From assembly GCA_965153355.1 (NCBI GenBank), contig OZ231127.1, positions 19,654,001-19,718,000 on the forward strand: a DNA stretch of 64,000 bases. The letters run 5' to 3'. A program made the translations under genes and the position numbers. This document shows positions 1 to 12,779 of the stretch, piece after piece. Numbering within the stretch: the stretch's first letter is position 1; each line of letters starts with the position of its first letter. Source of the DNA: Flaccisagitta enflata. Taxonomy: Eukaryota; Chaetognatha; Sagittoidea; Aphragmophora. Below the pieces are notes generated by a model. The model made no database searches, had not been told where the DNA came from, and saw nothing but the letters and a program-made list of their open reading frames with translations.

Positions 1-181
1 AACAAAAAAGGCTGGTTACACGGCTAAACAAGTTGCGTGCAAGTGGGCAAGGGTAGTGATAAACAAGGTATTTGGGCAGAAGCAGTGATGACTGCAAAAA
101 CCGCCCACATTCATTGAAAAAGCTAATGGCAACTGACTGATTGACCGATCTGGTGAATTATAGAGTCGCGTGCACACGACT
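1..181 (+). repeat. Family A repeat, diverged copy
   Basis: GGCTGGTTACACGGC, TGGGCAGAAGCAGTGATG, AAAACCGCCC and TAGAGTCGCG are all recognisable, in family A order. Confidence 0.55.
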
Positions 182-866
182 TGATAAACAAAACATAATT
201 GCGATTTGAGTTATAAACAGCTCCTCAAAAATTTAGCGGGCCCCACTGAGAAACAGCGGGCCCGGTTAAATCAATCTTTTTCTGTTACGTAATAGTGCTT
301 TTTTACATATTTTTTTTCTCTCTAGTGAGTGGTATGTTGTTTGCAAAGAAAACTTGAGATAATTATTGTTCTTGCACATCCCATTCAGATCTATCCATTT
401 CAACAATAAAACAAATATGGTTAACATGAGCTTCTCTGAAAGTGAGGGTAAGAGAGAAAAGAAAAAGAGCCTTGAGACTGATAACCACAATAAGTTCAAT
501 TTAATTCCAAAGTGATGCTAAGTCGTGAGTATGCAACATTTATTCTTCATGAAATGTAGCGCTCACCTCAAAAAAGATAATGCTTCATGTTGTTATGGCA
601 ACATAAAAAAAGAAATGAAAAGTGGAGAGCTTGTATCAAGATTTGCAGATTCCCTTCAAGTCTCGAGTTGACTAAAGGTCTAAACAGTTTTGATCTACGA
701 AAAGATTTTACATGTGACATGCTTCCCAAGGTTTATTCTTGAAATGTCAGTGGGGGAAAATATTCAGTATCATTCTATTTTGCCAATTTCAAATTTCTAA
801 ATCTATAAATCACAATTCATAAGGACATCATCAAAAAGCCTCAGAGAAAAAAGTTGAATCTAAATC

Positions 867-985
867 AGGCAGCCAAATAAGAGCGGGCCAACCGGGCCCG
901 CAGCCAGCAAAAAGTGCGGGCCCAACAGCCAAATTGCGGGCCTCGGGCCCACGGGCCCGCTCTAAATCAAGGCCTGGTCATAAAG
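867..985. repeat. Family B GC-rich dispersed repeat
   Basis: About 118 bp built from GCGGGCCCGC-type palindromes separated by AGCCAGCAAAAAGTG-like spacers and ending GCTCTAAATCAAGGCCTG. The same plan with GGGCACGC or GGGCATGC in place of GGGCCCGC is found at 28908, 32600 and 33426. Confidence 0.55.
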
Positions 986-1579
986 GTATTCTCGTCCTCA
1001 TCAAAAAATTCAGAGTTGATTTCATGTCGTCAACATCCCCATTTATGGTCATATTCTAAGCCAATACTGGCATTCAGTCAGGTTATCATTCGCTACTGAA
1101 GCTTTACTCCATGGTTTTCTTTTGTGCTTAATTCCCGTCCCTATTTCTCCCGCCGTGATTTGCGTTTCTTAGTCATTCCGCCGTCGAGCTGCGGCACTGC
1201 GGCACTGTTCATTCCTGTACCCGTGTATCCCGTTGTGATTGGCGTTTCTTAGTTGTTCCGCTGTCGAGTTGTGGCACTGTTTATTTCTGTGGCCGTGTAT
1301 TCCATTGAGATTGGTGTTTCTTAGTTGTTCCGCCATCAAGTTGCGGCGCTGCGGCACTGCTCATTCCCGTGCCCGAGTATCCCGTCGTGATCGGCGTTTC
1401 TTAGTCGTTCCGCCGTCGAGTTGCGGCGCTGCGGCGCTGAGCTCCGTTATAAACAAAAGGATTTTCCGTCGGCGGCGAACTTTTGACCCTCGTTTTAAAA
1501 TGCTTTCTGCTTCTGTTTTCAATCGCCGCCTTAATCCTCCAGAGCCAAGATTTTTACTCAACGACTCTCAACGACTCAC

Positions 1580-1580
1580 A

Positions 1581-1613
<33 letters not shown>

Positions 1614-1649
1614 TGTGTTTGTGTTTGTGTTTGTGTTTGTGTTTGTGTT

Positions 1650-1729
<80 letters not shown>

Positions 1730-1757
1730 TGTGTGTGTGTGTGTGTGTGTGTGCATG
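1580..1757. repeat. (GT)n with a TTTGTG hexamer block
   Basis: Two GT runs flank about seven TTTGTG units. Confidence 0.95.
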
Positions 1758-1815
1758 CGTGCGTGTGGGGGGGTGGTTGGGTGGCAGGGTGGGCAGTGTA
1801 GTTAGTCAGTGTGTA

Positions 1816-2390
1816 CAGTACGATGGGAACAATGACGACCTAGACTGGAGGATAGATTTTAGGTATCCTAATTTTATTTGTATCATAAAATATTTGATAT
1901 CTAAGCTAATTAAAGGTCGCTTTATTGAGTGAATACATTTGCGTCTCTTAAATTTCAACTTGTTACTTGACCTTATCAAGAATTGGTTTTCAAGGTTCTA
2001 ACCTATTTCATTAGAATTGACGAAAATTTTTATATAGTTTTGAAAAAATGATCAGCTCAATCGGACCATTTTACAGGTTTTACGGCAATCTTTAATGAAC
2101 GAAAGTTATGCAAATTAGTTTTTGGGCAAAACTTAAAATGGACCAATTGAGCTGATTTTTTTTTAAAAACGATATAGAATTTTCCACCTAATCTATTGAA
2201 ATATGTTAGAACTTCGAAAAATAGTCTTGATGAGATCAAGTCGCAAGTTGAAGTTTAAGAGACGCAAACATTTTCACTCAATGGAGCAACTTTTAACAAG
2301 GTTAAATCTCAAATATTTTATGATACAAATGAAATTAGGATACTTAAAATCTATCCTCCGGTCTAGGTCGTCATTGCCCCCATCGTACTG
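1816..2390. mobile_element. 575-bp foldback element, Tc1/mariner-like (TA-flanked)
   Basis: Termini CAGTACGATGGG and CCCATCGTACTG are each bordered by TA. The two arms (about 285 bp each) pair with scattered mismatches around 2103. TA target duplication and CAGT ends are the pattern of Tc1/mariner-derived MITEs. Confidence 0.75.
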
Positions 2391-2416
2391 TAAGTGTGTG
2401 GGAGGAGAGTGAGTCA

Positions 2417-2608
<192 letters not shown>

Positions 2609-3643
2609 CTTTCTCTCTCCTAACCACTCCACCCGCCACCCTCCTCCCAATTTTGCCCATGGTATTTCTTGCATATTCACCACTAACTCCAAATTACTCC
2701 AAATTATATGTATCCCTTCCATGCGCATCAACCCTCGGCCCTCCCCAACTTCCTTAACACCCCCCCCCTTCGGCCCCGCCTTCCATCACAGACCATTTCC
2801 TCCGCCAACAACTTTTCTTTGTTTCTCCGCCTTTCTCTCCTCCCATTCTTTCATCCTCGTCGTCTTTCACCCTTTTTTCTTCGCTTTTCGCGTCAAATCC
2901 TCATAAACCTCGTTTTCCATTTATTTTCTTTTAAAACTCGCGACCTGCCAAAATATTAAATCCAGCCGTCATCGAGCAACAACAAACGCCTTAAACAACT
3001 TCGCAAGTTATTTCATGTCATTTTTTGGAGCCCTGAATTGCTTCATCACGGAGTCAGAAAAAAGGCCTGGTTGAGTTTGTACACATTAAGTTATCACACT
3101 TCTTCATGTAAATTTCTGCGATGACCTCCGTACGCGTAGGGAAATTTAGAGGAAATTTTGCAAAGATACTGACTTTTGAACTGACATGTCCAGCTTCTAC
3201 ATTGATTGCTGTAATATAAAGAACCTGTCAATTTTCATGCTGATTCCATTTTCCATCCTTCAAATCTGATTGAAAGCGTTGAGCATCTTTGTTTGGTCAT
3301 CATTAAATCAACATCTTTGATTAGAACAGAGCGGCATACTAATTGGTATATCAGTTATGCAGTTGAGACGGTTACACCAAAGCATATTCATTAGTGTGAC
3401 GTCCTTCAGTCTTTTTCAATGATGTTGAATTAGAAGCATTGAAGCATTGAACTGTTTAAGTCACCTCACTGATATGAAATTGTTGAAGTTTTGCGTTGAA
3501 GGGACAAATTGGTGAGAAGCAGCTTGAAACTGTCAAAAATAGAAAGGAAAAATCATTTGTGTCGCTAGAAGAAAGAAAGAAAATGGAAATCAAAACCAAT
3601 TTCAACAAATGATCGACTTTATCGCCTCTCCTCTCTCTCTCTC

Positions 3644-3910
<267 letters not shown>

Positions 3911-4320
3911 AGCGCGCGCATGAGTTTGTACGTGTATTCCGGCTCTCGGTCTGAAAATGGATGTTAGCGTGGAGTAGTCTGAAATTCATCAATGATAGGT
4001 CAAGCTCGATCACCATCTCTGAGTTGTTGAGTCGAAATTTGACATCTGAAGCGTTCTTTGACGACAAAGCCCTACAAGCCCTCTCCATTTTAGGCAGCGG
4101 GCTATGGTGTCAGCTCCTTCATGCTTTTATTCATCAATTGATTTGGAATCTGCGCATTTATCATTCATTTCGTAAAAATTGCTTTCTCAGTTATTTTTGC
4201 TAAAGGGGTCATGTCTTGAGCTTCATACGTTTTGTCTATCAAGTAAAATCTTTAATACTAAAAGTAGGGGGTAAAGACACGGAATGTTTTACCAATTTCT
4301 TCTTTACTAATTTCAAATCT

Positions 4321-4690
4321 CCAATCTGGCATCCTTTCTGTACGGACAAAGTTCAGAAATCTTCTGCTGTCCGTTTGTCTGTCAGTTGTTGAGTCTGTTT
4401 TTCTATTGGTTTGTTAGTTGGTCAGTTAATTAAACTCACTTTTCGTGTCTTTGTGTCATTGCACCTGCCCAACCGAAGACCGTTTTAAAACTCAAAGAAC
4501 ATCTTAAAACTCAAAGAACAATTTAAAACTCGAATCTGGAATTTTTTCTGAATGGCCAAAATTCAGAAATCTTCTGCTGTCCGTTTTTCTGTCTGTTGGT
4601 CAGTCTGTCTTTCTATTGGTTTGTTAGTTGGCCAGTTATTAAAACTCACTTTTCGGATCTTTGTGTCACTGTACCTGCCCAACCAAAAAA
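4321..4690. repeat. Direct duplication, about 160 bp per copy
   Basis: 4321-4490 and 4530-4690 share TTCAGAAATCTTCTGCTGTC, TTCTATTGGTTTGTTAGTTG and AAACTCACTTTTCG. Both end with the CCTGCCCAACC phrase of family A. Confidence 0.7.
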
Positions 4691-4871
4691 ACATTATAAC
4701 AGAAACAGGTTGAAGGAACGAGTGACCATCTATGGCCTCGAGGGACATCTCTTGCTTCTATCTTTTTTCTCGCCTCCTCTTGTCTCTTCTTCCTATTGAT
4801 ATTGGCAGGATTTATCTTGGATTTACACAGAAAATTGTTTTCTACAGAAAGAGAAAAAACAGGAAGTCAAC

Positions 4872-4913
<42 letters not shown>

Positions 4914-6416
4914 GAAAAAGAAAAAGAAGAACAAAGAGAGAATGGCTTGCTTGACAAGAGACAGACATACCAATGAGCACTGAGGTATGTTTTAAAAGAA
5001 TGAATAAATAAACAAATAATTAAAAAGAATGAGGGGAAAAATACTAATACAAGCCATGAGTGATGGAAATAATGAAATTCTCAAAAAAGAGAAGCATTGA
5101 TTGAATGAACAAACGAAACAAATGGAAAGTTTATCATGTAAAAGGTACAGGTAACAGAAAACATAAAACAAGTAACAGTTCGCGCAAAAGTTACAGTTCG
5201 CGCAAAAGAAAAAGAATAAAAAAAGCTTGGTTTGGCATCGGCAGAGTCCGGAGGCTGACCGACCGACCGACTGACAGATCGACCGACGGACATGAGCTTT
5301 TAAAATAGATCTAGATATGGAAAAACAAAGTCGTCGCCGTCGTGGTCTTTTTTTAGCTCGTTCATGGTCGTGGCGATGTTGACGGTGTCGCTGACGGAAA
5401 TAACATTAGTTCATGCCTCCGAAATTTGTTTGATCATGAACGCCCTTCTTTTTTAAAGAGACCGACCGACGGTAGTTAATTCAATAGAGGTATTTATTTA
5501 CCCTTGACTAAAGTTCTTGTGTTTCGTTCGAACCTGACCGTTATTCATGATGAACGAATGAATTTCGCTTCTCTCTCTGCTGGCCTCACGTAAATGGGCT
5601 ATGGCGCTGGAGGTGATGGACCAATGGAACGTCTGGTGTGATGAGAGAGGGCAAGACAGGGACAGGGGCACGGAAGGAGGGTGATGGGCGAAAGAAGAAG
5701 GATGGAACCGAAGAGACAGGCAGACTGAGCCATGAAGTTCCCTTGCGCAAAAACTATGTTAAGAGCTATGGAATAGTGTTGGGTAGAGAGAGTGTGGTAG
5801 AAGAAATATTTAGGAAATGCAAGGAAAACATATTTGAACACTGGGAATAAAGCTGGATCGTGCTGGCGGCCTAGGATGAGTTGGTGCTGAAAACATTTGG
5901 CTAAAAGCTAAAAAAAAAAAAGGAAAGTGTAACGATGGTTTCATGGCATTATGGCACAATGATTGATCGAAATAATGCAAGAACATTAATGGAAAGCTAA
6001 TGCAGGCAACAGAGCAAATGTTATCGATATGGGATGATGCAATTATCAAATATGTCATGATTGCTTAGACAAGACCGTATGCTGTAATGAGAGGAAAAGA
6101 AAAGGAAATGGTAGGACCATGACGGTAATATGGAATTATGGTACAGAGCCGGTCTAAGGGCGTGTTTCTAGTGACGACCAAAAACGCGTTTGTTCTTGTT
6201 GAACAAATTTACAGCATGAACACCTATTCATAAATTTCAACTGTCCCACAAGGGAGTGAGTGAAGTGAGTGAGCCCGTGAATAGAGCGAGCAAGCAAAGT
6301 GAGCACTGAGAAGCGGAATAAGTGGGTGGAGTAAGCGGTGCGAGCGAACGAATATAGCGAGCGACCAAGTGGCTCTTTCAAAACGCGATTGTCTGCAACT
6401 AGAAACGACCTAGAAG

Positions 6417-6733
6417 CAGTCAGTGGACAAAACATAATAGGTATATATATATATCATACCATTAGCTTTGACCCAACTTATTAAAGATGAACAAAGTTTT
6501 GCATGCAACAACTGGTGGTTGAAATTACAGCCAGCTGTAATCTTACAAAATTGAAGCATTATAGCCAGTTGTAATTCAAACAACTAATTATTGCATACAG
6601 AATTTTGTTCATTACAGCCGGCTGTTATTTCAACATCGGATTATGGCAAACAATATTTTGTTTATAAACAGCAAGTTGGATCAAAATAAACTGTATGATA
6701 TATATATACCTATTATGTTTTGTCCATTGACTG
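6417..6733. mobile_element. 317-bp TIR element
   Basis: The 40-bp terminal repeat runs CAGTCAGTGGACAAAACATA then a TATATA run on the left, and its complement (CAGTCAATGGACAAAACATA) on the right. The interior repeats a CAGCTGTAAT/ATTACAGC motif in both orientations. TA follows the right end only. Confidence 0.55.
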
Positions 6734-6857
6734 TAAGTATCGGCGAAGTGGCTTGGACAATGGAAAGGAAAAGGACGCCGGTGAAATGCCGGTGGAGAGA
6801 CTTGAGAACGCCGAAAGACGATCCTACGTGGGAAAATGGTAATTTCCGCCGGACGCA

Positions 6858-6945
<88 letters not shown>

Positions 6946-7167
6946 GAAGCAATAGATATGGGTCCAAAAGTGGTAGATATAGGTCGATCGTAACAAGTCC
7001 CATGTCAATCTGATCCAATTCATAATCATGAAATATCTATACACAAGTAAAATTTACAAAAAGAATGATACTGGTTGTGACTATATACATGCTCATCAGA
7101 AAACCCTTAACCACCACGGATTAAACAATAACAAAATGGATCTATATTTCTTTTGTTTTACTTTCAG

Positions 7168-7220
7168 GGTAAAACGCGAAACGATCACATCAACACTCGT
7201 AGACTGCCATGGAAAACCTG
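7168..7220 (+). CDS. Exon-like segment, unknown gene
   Basis: A strong acceptor (tcttttgttttactttcag) and donor (CCTG|GTGAGT) flank 53 nt open in two frames: GKTRNDHINTRRLPWKT, or VKRETITSTLVDCHGKPG. I do not recognise either. A family A repeat starts 35 bases after the donor. It could belong with the segments at 7508-7654 and 7862-7879, but this is unproven. Confidence 0.3.
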
Positions 7221-7254
7221 GTGAGTTCAAAAGCTGATTTTTTTATCTTATAGA

Positions 7255-7422
7255 AACAAGGCCGGATACACGGCAATCCAGTCGCGGACGGTTGGGCAGG
7301 AGCAGCAATGCAAAAACCGCTCGGAATTCAAAAATGTGACGGACGGACGGACCGACCGACGGACCGATCTACCGACCTACCGACCGAAACGGCAAGGTGT
7401 AGAGTCGCGTGTCCGCAACTAG
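7255..7422 (+). repeat. Family A dispersed repeat, full-length example
   Basis: About 170 bp. It starts AACAAGGCCGGATACACGGC, continues GTCGCGGACGGTTGGGCAGG and AAAACCGCTCGG, then a (GACC/GACG)n run, and ends GTGTAGAGTCGCGTGTCCGC-AACTAG. The end forms a 7-bp stem (AGTCGCG/CGCGACT in intact copies) with a 4-base loop, followed by CTAA or CTAG. About twenty copies or fragments occur in this window. Confidence 0.8.
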
Positions 7423-7507
7423 AAATAACTTTGAATTAGAATTAATCATGTTTCAAATAGAATTTATAATTCAGATTTTTTGATTTTTTATTCCTATGTG
7501 TGGGGAG

Positions 7508-7654
7508 AAAAAAAAAAATCAACATGAGGTAATAAAAAAAAATGATGATGATTCTTTGTTTGCGTTTGAGTGGTATCAAAGTCGCAAATACAAAGTGACA
7601 CTTCAATTCTTTTCTCATTCGGGAAAAGGATTTGTATTTGATGGGAATAAAAAG
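7508..7654 (+). CDS. Exon-like segment, unknown gene (5' end uncertain)
   Basis: The frame encodes DDDSLFAFEWYQSRKYKV, then TLQFFSHSGKGFVFDGNKK, ending in phase 0 at AAAAAG|GTAAGT. The sequence is non-repetitive and looks protein-coding. The acceptor is unclear: GGGGAG before an A run is the best in-frame choice. No family is recognised. Confidence 0.35.
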
Positions 7655-7719
7655 GTAAGTAATAGAATTCAGCCCGCTCCTCGGAATACAGAATATATGT
7701 GTGTGGAAAGGAAAGGAAA

Positions 7720-7775
<56 letters not shown>

Positions 7776-7861
7776 GATGATGCCTTGATTCGTCCGAGAT
7801 GGCTCAATCCCCTTTTTGCCTGTCTTTTCCCATTTCTATTTTGACGTTTTCATTTTCGCAG

Positions 7862-7879
7862 TGGCGTCGAAAGGATATG
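7862..7879 (+). CDS. Possible 18-nt microexon
   Basis: Acceptor ttttcattttcgcag, six codons WRRKDM, donor GATATG|GTAATG. It is in phase with the segment ending at 7654 (NKK-WRRKDM). It is short enough that the match may be chance. Confidence 0.2.
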
Positions 7880-7884
7880 GTAAT

Positions 7885-7958
<74 letters not shown>

Positions 7959-8037
7959 ATTTCACGTAGTGATGTTCAAGTGTCTACGTGTCTAGCTGGC
8001 TCTATTTTACTCCCAAACATGTGTCTGTGCGAGACCA

Positions 8038-8116
<79 letters not shown>

Positions 8117-8729
8117 TTTGTTCTGCGCGCGCATTCCCGTCGGTATTTCCTCATCACTCTTGATGGAGCAAAATGCACCTTTGAGGCCCAAAAAGCAATT
8201 TTGATGCGATTTGGAACTCAATTTTCTCGGCAGATATTTCTCATGAGGGAGCGGAATGGTGAGAGTCGAATGATAAGTAAATTCGGCTGACCACTCTATC
8301 ATCATGTTTCATCTTTGAATAGACAAGTCTGAGTTGATTTTTGCTTCCAACGTGTGTCCGAAATCGAAATTATCTTATTTCTCGTATGCATAAATTTGAT
8401 TTATCCGTTTCTCCACATCTCACATGTAAAAACACTCATATTGGGAAGTAAATAATGTTGTCCAACATTCTTTTAATAATACCCATCTCAGAAATGAACG
8501 TTTTTGGGGTTGCCAATCATAGCTTAGTTTCTCACTGAACTCATTCATAATTAATTCTCAAGGTCTACGTCTTTCTTGCTACCACTGTTGGGCATGAGCA
8601 TCATGGCAAAGTGTCCGTTGTCCAGATAAATGTATGGCCCGCTGCTTAATACGATGGTATCTCTCCAGCTGCCTTCGACAATGTCTCACATTTTCATTTC
8701 TGGGAGCGTTGGGCATTTGTTTTAGCTCC

Positions 8730-9563
8730 ACCACCCCTGCCCAACCAATCGCAACCGATTTTGGCCGATTTTTAGTCGCAGACACGCGACTCTACACTAC
8801 GCTGAGGAGAATACACTTTTTTTCATGCAGGGACCCAGAGGAGGGCCCAGATTTTTTCATTTTGATGCAACTAATGTATTCTAAAAATTTCAGGACCATA
8901 GATGTTCTTGAACATTCATCATATTGCACTTGAAAAATGGCTCATCCTTAAGAGGGCCAAAATCTCAAAATCATTTTTCCTCAAAACTGATGCCAGATTC
9001 AGATTCCTTGTAAAAAATTATGTCCGATACTATATTTTCTTTTTTAAAAATTTTGTTTTTAAGCTGAAAAAAATGCAAAAAAACTTTAAAAAGACCTTGT
9101 TTTTTAAAAACCCTTATTTTTGGAGGTTTTTTTGCATTTTTTCAGCTTAAAAACAAAATTTAAAAAAAAGAAAATATAGTATCTGACATAATTTTTTACA
9201 AGGAATCTGAATCTGGCATCAGATTTGAGGAAAAATGATTTTGAAATTTTGGCCCCCTTAAGGATGAACCATTTTTCAGGTGCAATATGATGAAGGTTTA
9301 AGAATGGCTATGGTCCTGAAATTTTTAGAATACATTAGTTACATCAAATTAAAAAGATTGGGGCCCTCCTCTTGGTCCCTGCATGAAAAAAAGTGTATTC
9401 TCCTCAGCGTACTCTACACCTTGTTGTGTCGGTCCGCCGCGCCAGTCCGTCGATCGGTCGATCCGTCCCTTCATCCATTTGTAAGTTTTCTTAAAACAAG
9501 AGCGTTTTCTTTTTGCTATATTGCCCCTGCCCACCCGTCCACGACTGGGGGTCCGACCTTGTT
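8730..9563 (-). repeat. Family A repeat copies, one interrupted by the 8798 element
   Basis: A truncated copy (8730-8770) is followed by a copy whose 3' end is at 8771-8797 and which resumes at 9412 (CTCTACACCTTGTTGTGTCGG) and ends near 9563 (GTCCGACCTTGTTT). Confidence 0.65.
8798..9411. mobile_element. 614-bp foldback MITE, hAT-like, with 8-bp target duplication
   Basis: The whole element is an inverted repeat with arms of about 300 bp meeting near 9105. The termini are TACGCTGAGGAGAATACAC and its complement. CTCTACAC flanks both sides (8790-8797 and 9412-9419). The duplicated bases belong to a family A copy that the element interrupts. An 8-bp duplication of form nTnnnnAn is typical of hAT transposition. 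No transposase is encoded. Confidence 0.85.
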
Positions 9564-9817
9564 TGAAATAAGAGGGATTCACCGGCTCTCACCTTCTGGC
9601 TGTGCGTGTCCCTTTATGGAGGTTGGAAGCTTGGATGCTTTATATCACATTGAAAACTGACTTTTATCACTCCATGCGTCATCTTGTCAGTTTAGATGAT
9701 AGGCCGCTGATAGTTTTGGCAAAGAGGCCCAACGAAGCTTTTTTTTCTTTTTATTGAGTGCCCCTTTCTTGTCTTTCCTGATCCTCTTTGCAATGTGATC
9801 TACTTATACCCTTCTTT

Positions 9818-9821
9818 CATA

Positions 9822-9903
<82 letters not shown>

Positions 9904-9926
9904 ATATTTTTTTTCTTTCTTTCTTA

Positions 9927-10001
<75 letters not shown>

Positions 10002-10035
10002 TTGGCCTATGCTATTCTTTCTTTCATTCTTTTTT

Positions 10036-10067
<32 letters not shown>

Positions 10068-10138
10068 TCGGCCTATACTATTCTTCCTGTCATTCTTTCT
10101 TTCTTTCTTTCTTTGGCCCATACTATTCTTTCTTTCAT

Positions 10139-10198
<60 letters not shown>

Positions 10199-10207
10199 GC
10201 TTTCTTT
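9818..10207. repeat. (CTTT)n, about 390 bp
   Basis: CTTT tetramers interrupted three times by GGCCTATACTATTC, so an 80-95 bp higher-order unit can be seen. Confidence 0.95.
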
Positions 10208-10393
10208 TGGCCTATACAATTCTTTCACTCATCAGTAAAATTTCCCCCGAATTTGAATGTCGAAGTATCATCCTAATGGCTCAGATCCTAGCCTCGAGGT
10301 TCAAATCACAGCATAAAAGCTAAGATTATGGCCACAAGATTTAAATTCCAGCCTTGATACAGCCATATTCTTAAGGTTCAGATGATTTGCAAG

Positions 10394-11667
10394 CAGGCCT
10401 GAGCGATTGTATTGGGTATTGGTATTGGGTTTACAATATTCTTGTGTATTGGGTTTTCCCAATACATGTAGTTTATTTTGTTATTTTACCAATACAATAC
10501 AATACTATACAATATTACGAAAAAGCTGATCTTAGGAAAGTGAAATATATGAGAGAAAGACTGAAGGAGATGAAGAGGAAGAGGAAAAGCATTCCTAAGT
10601 CTGAGGGAGAACAAAAGAAGTAGAGAAGCTGAGAGATAAAAGGAGAAGAGGAGGATTCGCTGAAAGTAAAAGTGGGTGAGGGATGAAAAGAGGAAGAGAA
10701 AGAAGAACTTATGACAGATGAGGTGGATTGGAAGTATAAACAAAAAAGAAGAAGAGGAATAAAAATCTATGAAAGAAACAAAGCCGGATATACAGTTGCG
10801 GATGGTTGGGCAGGAGCAGTAGTGCGAAAACCTCTTTTAATTCAACAAGGCCGGATACACGGCCACCAGTTGCGGACGGGTGGGCAGGAGCGGAAATGCG
10901 CGTTTTCACACTTTTTGACTCGTGCTCACCAACGGACCAATCAACGGACGGACGGACGGACGGACGGACGGACAAAGCCTCTTATAGAGTTGCGTGTCCG
11001 CAACTAAAAATGTGACCGACGGATGGACTGACCGACGGACCAACCAACGGACAGACTGACCGACGGACCAAGGTGTAGAGTCACGTGTCCGCGATTAACA
11101 ATCAGTGGTCAGAAGCTGGAAGGATGAAAAAGAGGAGGAGGAAAAAGATAAAGAATCTACAGGAGAGAGAGAAAAAGAGACAGGGAAAGATAATAAAAAA
11201 ACACAAACAATCAAAGAAACAAAAGAAAAAAAACATAATCAGATCTAGATAAAGAAAGAAAAATATAGATAAGTGTAGAAAAAAATAAGAAAATACTAAG
11301 GATAAAGACAGAATAACAAAAAAATGAAATAAAACTTTTATCAAAATGAAAAAAAAATATATAATTATTTTTTAGCTATTTTAATATAACAAAATATCTA
11401 TATGATAATTAAAATTATTATAATTTTTTCAAATATAGTATATCATCTATGATTAGTTAAATATATATCACTACTTATTACTTATTATTAAAAATATGTA
11501 AAATCAAATATATATTGTATTGTATTATATTGTATGCTATAATAATATATTGTATACACTCTTAATGGATATTGTATTGTATTGGTATTGTATTGTATTG
11601 TCCCAATACTTGAAAGTATTGTATTGGTATTGTATAGTTGACAAAAATGCTATATAGCTCAGGCCTG
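10394..11667. mobile_element. 1,274-bp hAT-like non-autonomous element with 8-bp target duplication
   Basis: The termini are CAGGCCTGAGC and its inverse GCTCAGGCCTG. TTTGCAAG is duplicated exactly at 10386-10393 and 11668-11675. Both subterminal regions are made of ATTGT/ATTGG motifs in inverted orientation, so the ends can fold. The interior is A-rich and carries two or three family A copies (10781-11098). There is no coding capacity. Confidence 0.85.
10781..11098 (+). repeat. Family A repeats, three in tandem
   Basis: A 5' fragment (10781-10845), a complete copy (10846-11008, ending GTCCGCAACTAAAAA) and a 3' fragment (11011-11098), all inside the element at 10394-11667. Confidence 0.7.
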
Positions 11668-11903
11668 TTTGCAAGGGCCAAGCCTGTAGCCATGGAGGCT
11701 GCATTTCAGGCTCAAAGATGTGCTTTAAACCAGTTCTATGGTGGAAAATACCTCATCGAAAATCAACTGTATAGGTTTTACCTATTAGGTAATCCAGGCC
11801 CATCACGGCTACAGTCCCTGGTATCACCATTCACCATGTTCCTACCACACATACCCAATCCCTTCTCTCTCTATCTCATTCTCTGTCTGTCTGTCGGTCT
11901 GTT

Positions 11904-12237
<334 letters not shown>

Positions 12238-12474
12238 CTTTCCCCCCTCCAACCTCATTGAATTTGTAGCAAACTCCTCCATTTTTATGTTATGGACCAT
12301 TTGCATTGATCGTCTACAGTAGATTGTTATTGTTGAAACAACAGCCACTCAGAAATGGTAAATCGGCAGCCGTTGCCTTTTGGCGCCTCGAAAGTCGTCA
12401 AACAGAAATCGCTCCTTCCGTTTCTTTCTTTCTTTCTTTCTTCTTTTGGTAATGGCTGTTTTGGGTGACGGCAG

Positions 12475-12541
12475 GGAAGTGACACAGTCGCTGACGGAAA
12501 CGGTGTCGGAAGCGGATGCCTCGGCGATGACGGCGATGGAG
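12475..12541 (+). CDS. Exon-like segment, Gly/Asp-coding, unknown gene
   Basis: A plausible acceptor (tttgggtgacggcag) and donor (TGGAG|GTAACT) bound 67 nt. One frame (SDTVADGNGVGSGCLGDDGD) would join in phase to a second segment at 13506-13582, which continues GDGDGDADG and ends in TAG. Another frame (EVTQSLTETVSEADASAM) is open too. The evidence is weak. Confidence 0.18.
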
Positions 12542-12779
12542 GTAACTGCGGAAAAAAAATATTGGCAGGCTGGTAGCATTAGATTTTTGCTTAAGATCGA
12601 TACATTTCTCAGCTAAGCCTGAGGAAATAGACGTCATTTCTGAATTTACACTATATACACTGCGCGTGTACCATCCAGTGTATGACGTTCTCGAATGTTC
12701 TCGTACGTCTGCATTAGAGAACACTCAAGAATATTCCATTCACGACGTTAACATAGATTCTTTTTTTGACGCTTGCAAA

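Larger units (their letters stand above)
6862..8115. repeat. (GA)n and (CT)n tracts
   Basis: (GA)n at 6862-6940 and 7723-7774; (CT)n at 7888-7955 and 8041-8112, separated by the unique segments described at 7168-7879. Confidence 0.95.

Noticed and set aside
9788-10323. FLSFFLSFF-type frames that could suggest a membrane protein
   Set aside because: Pure (CTTT)n microsatellite.
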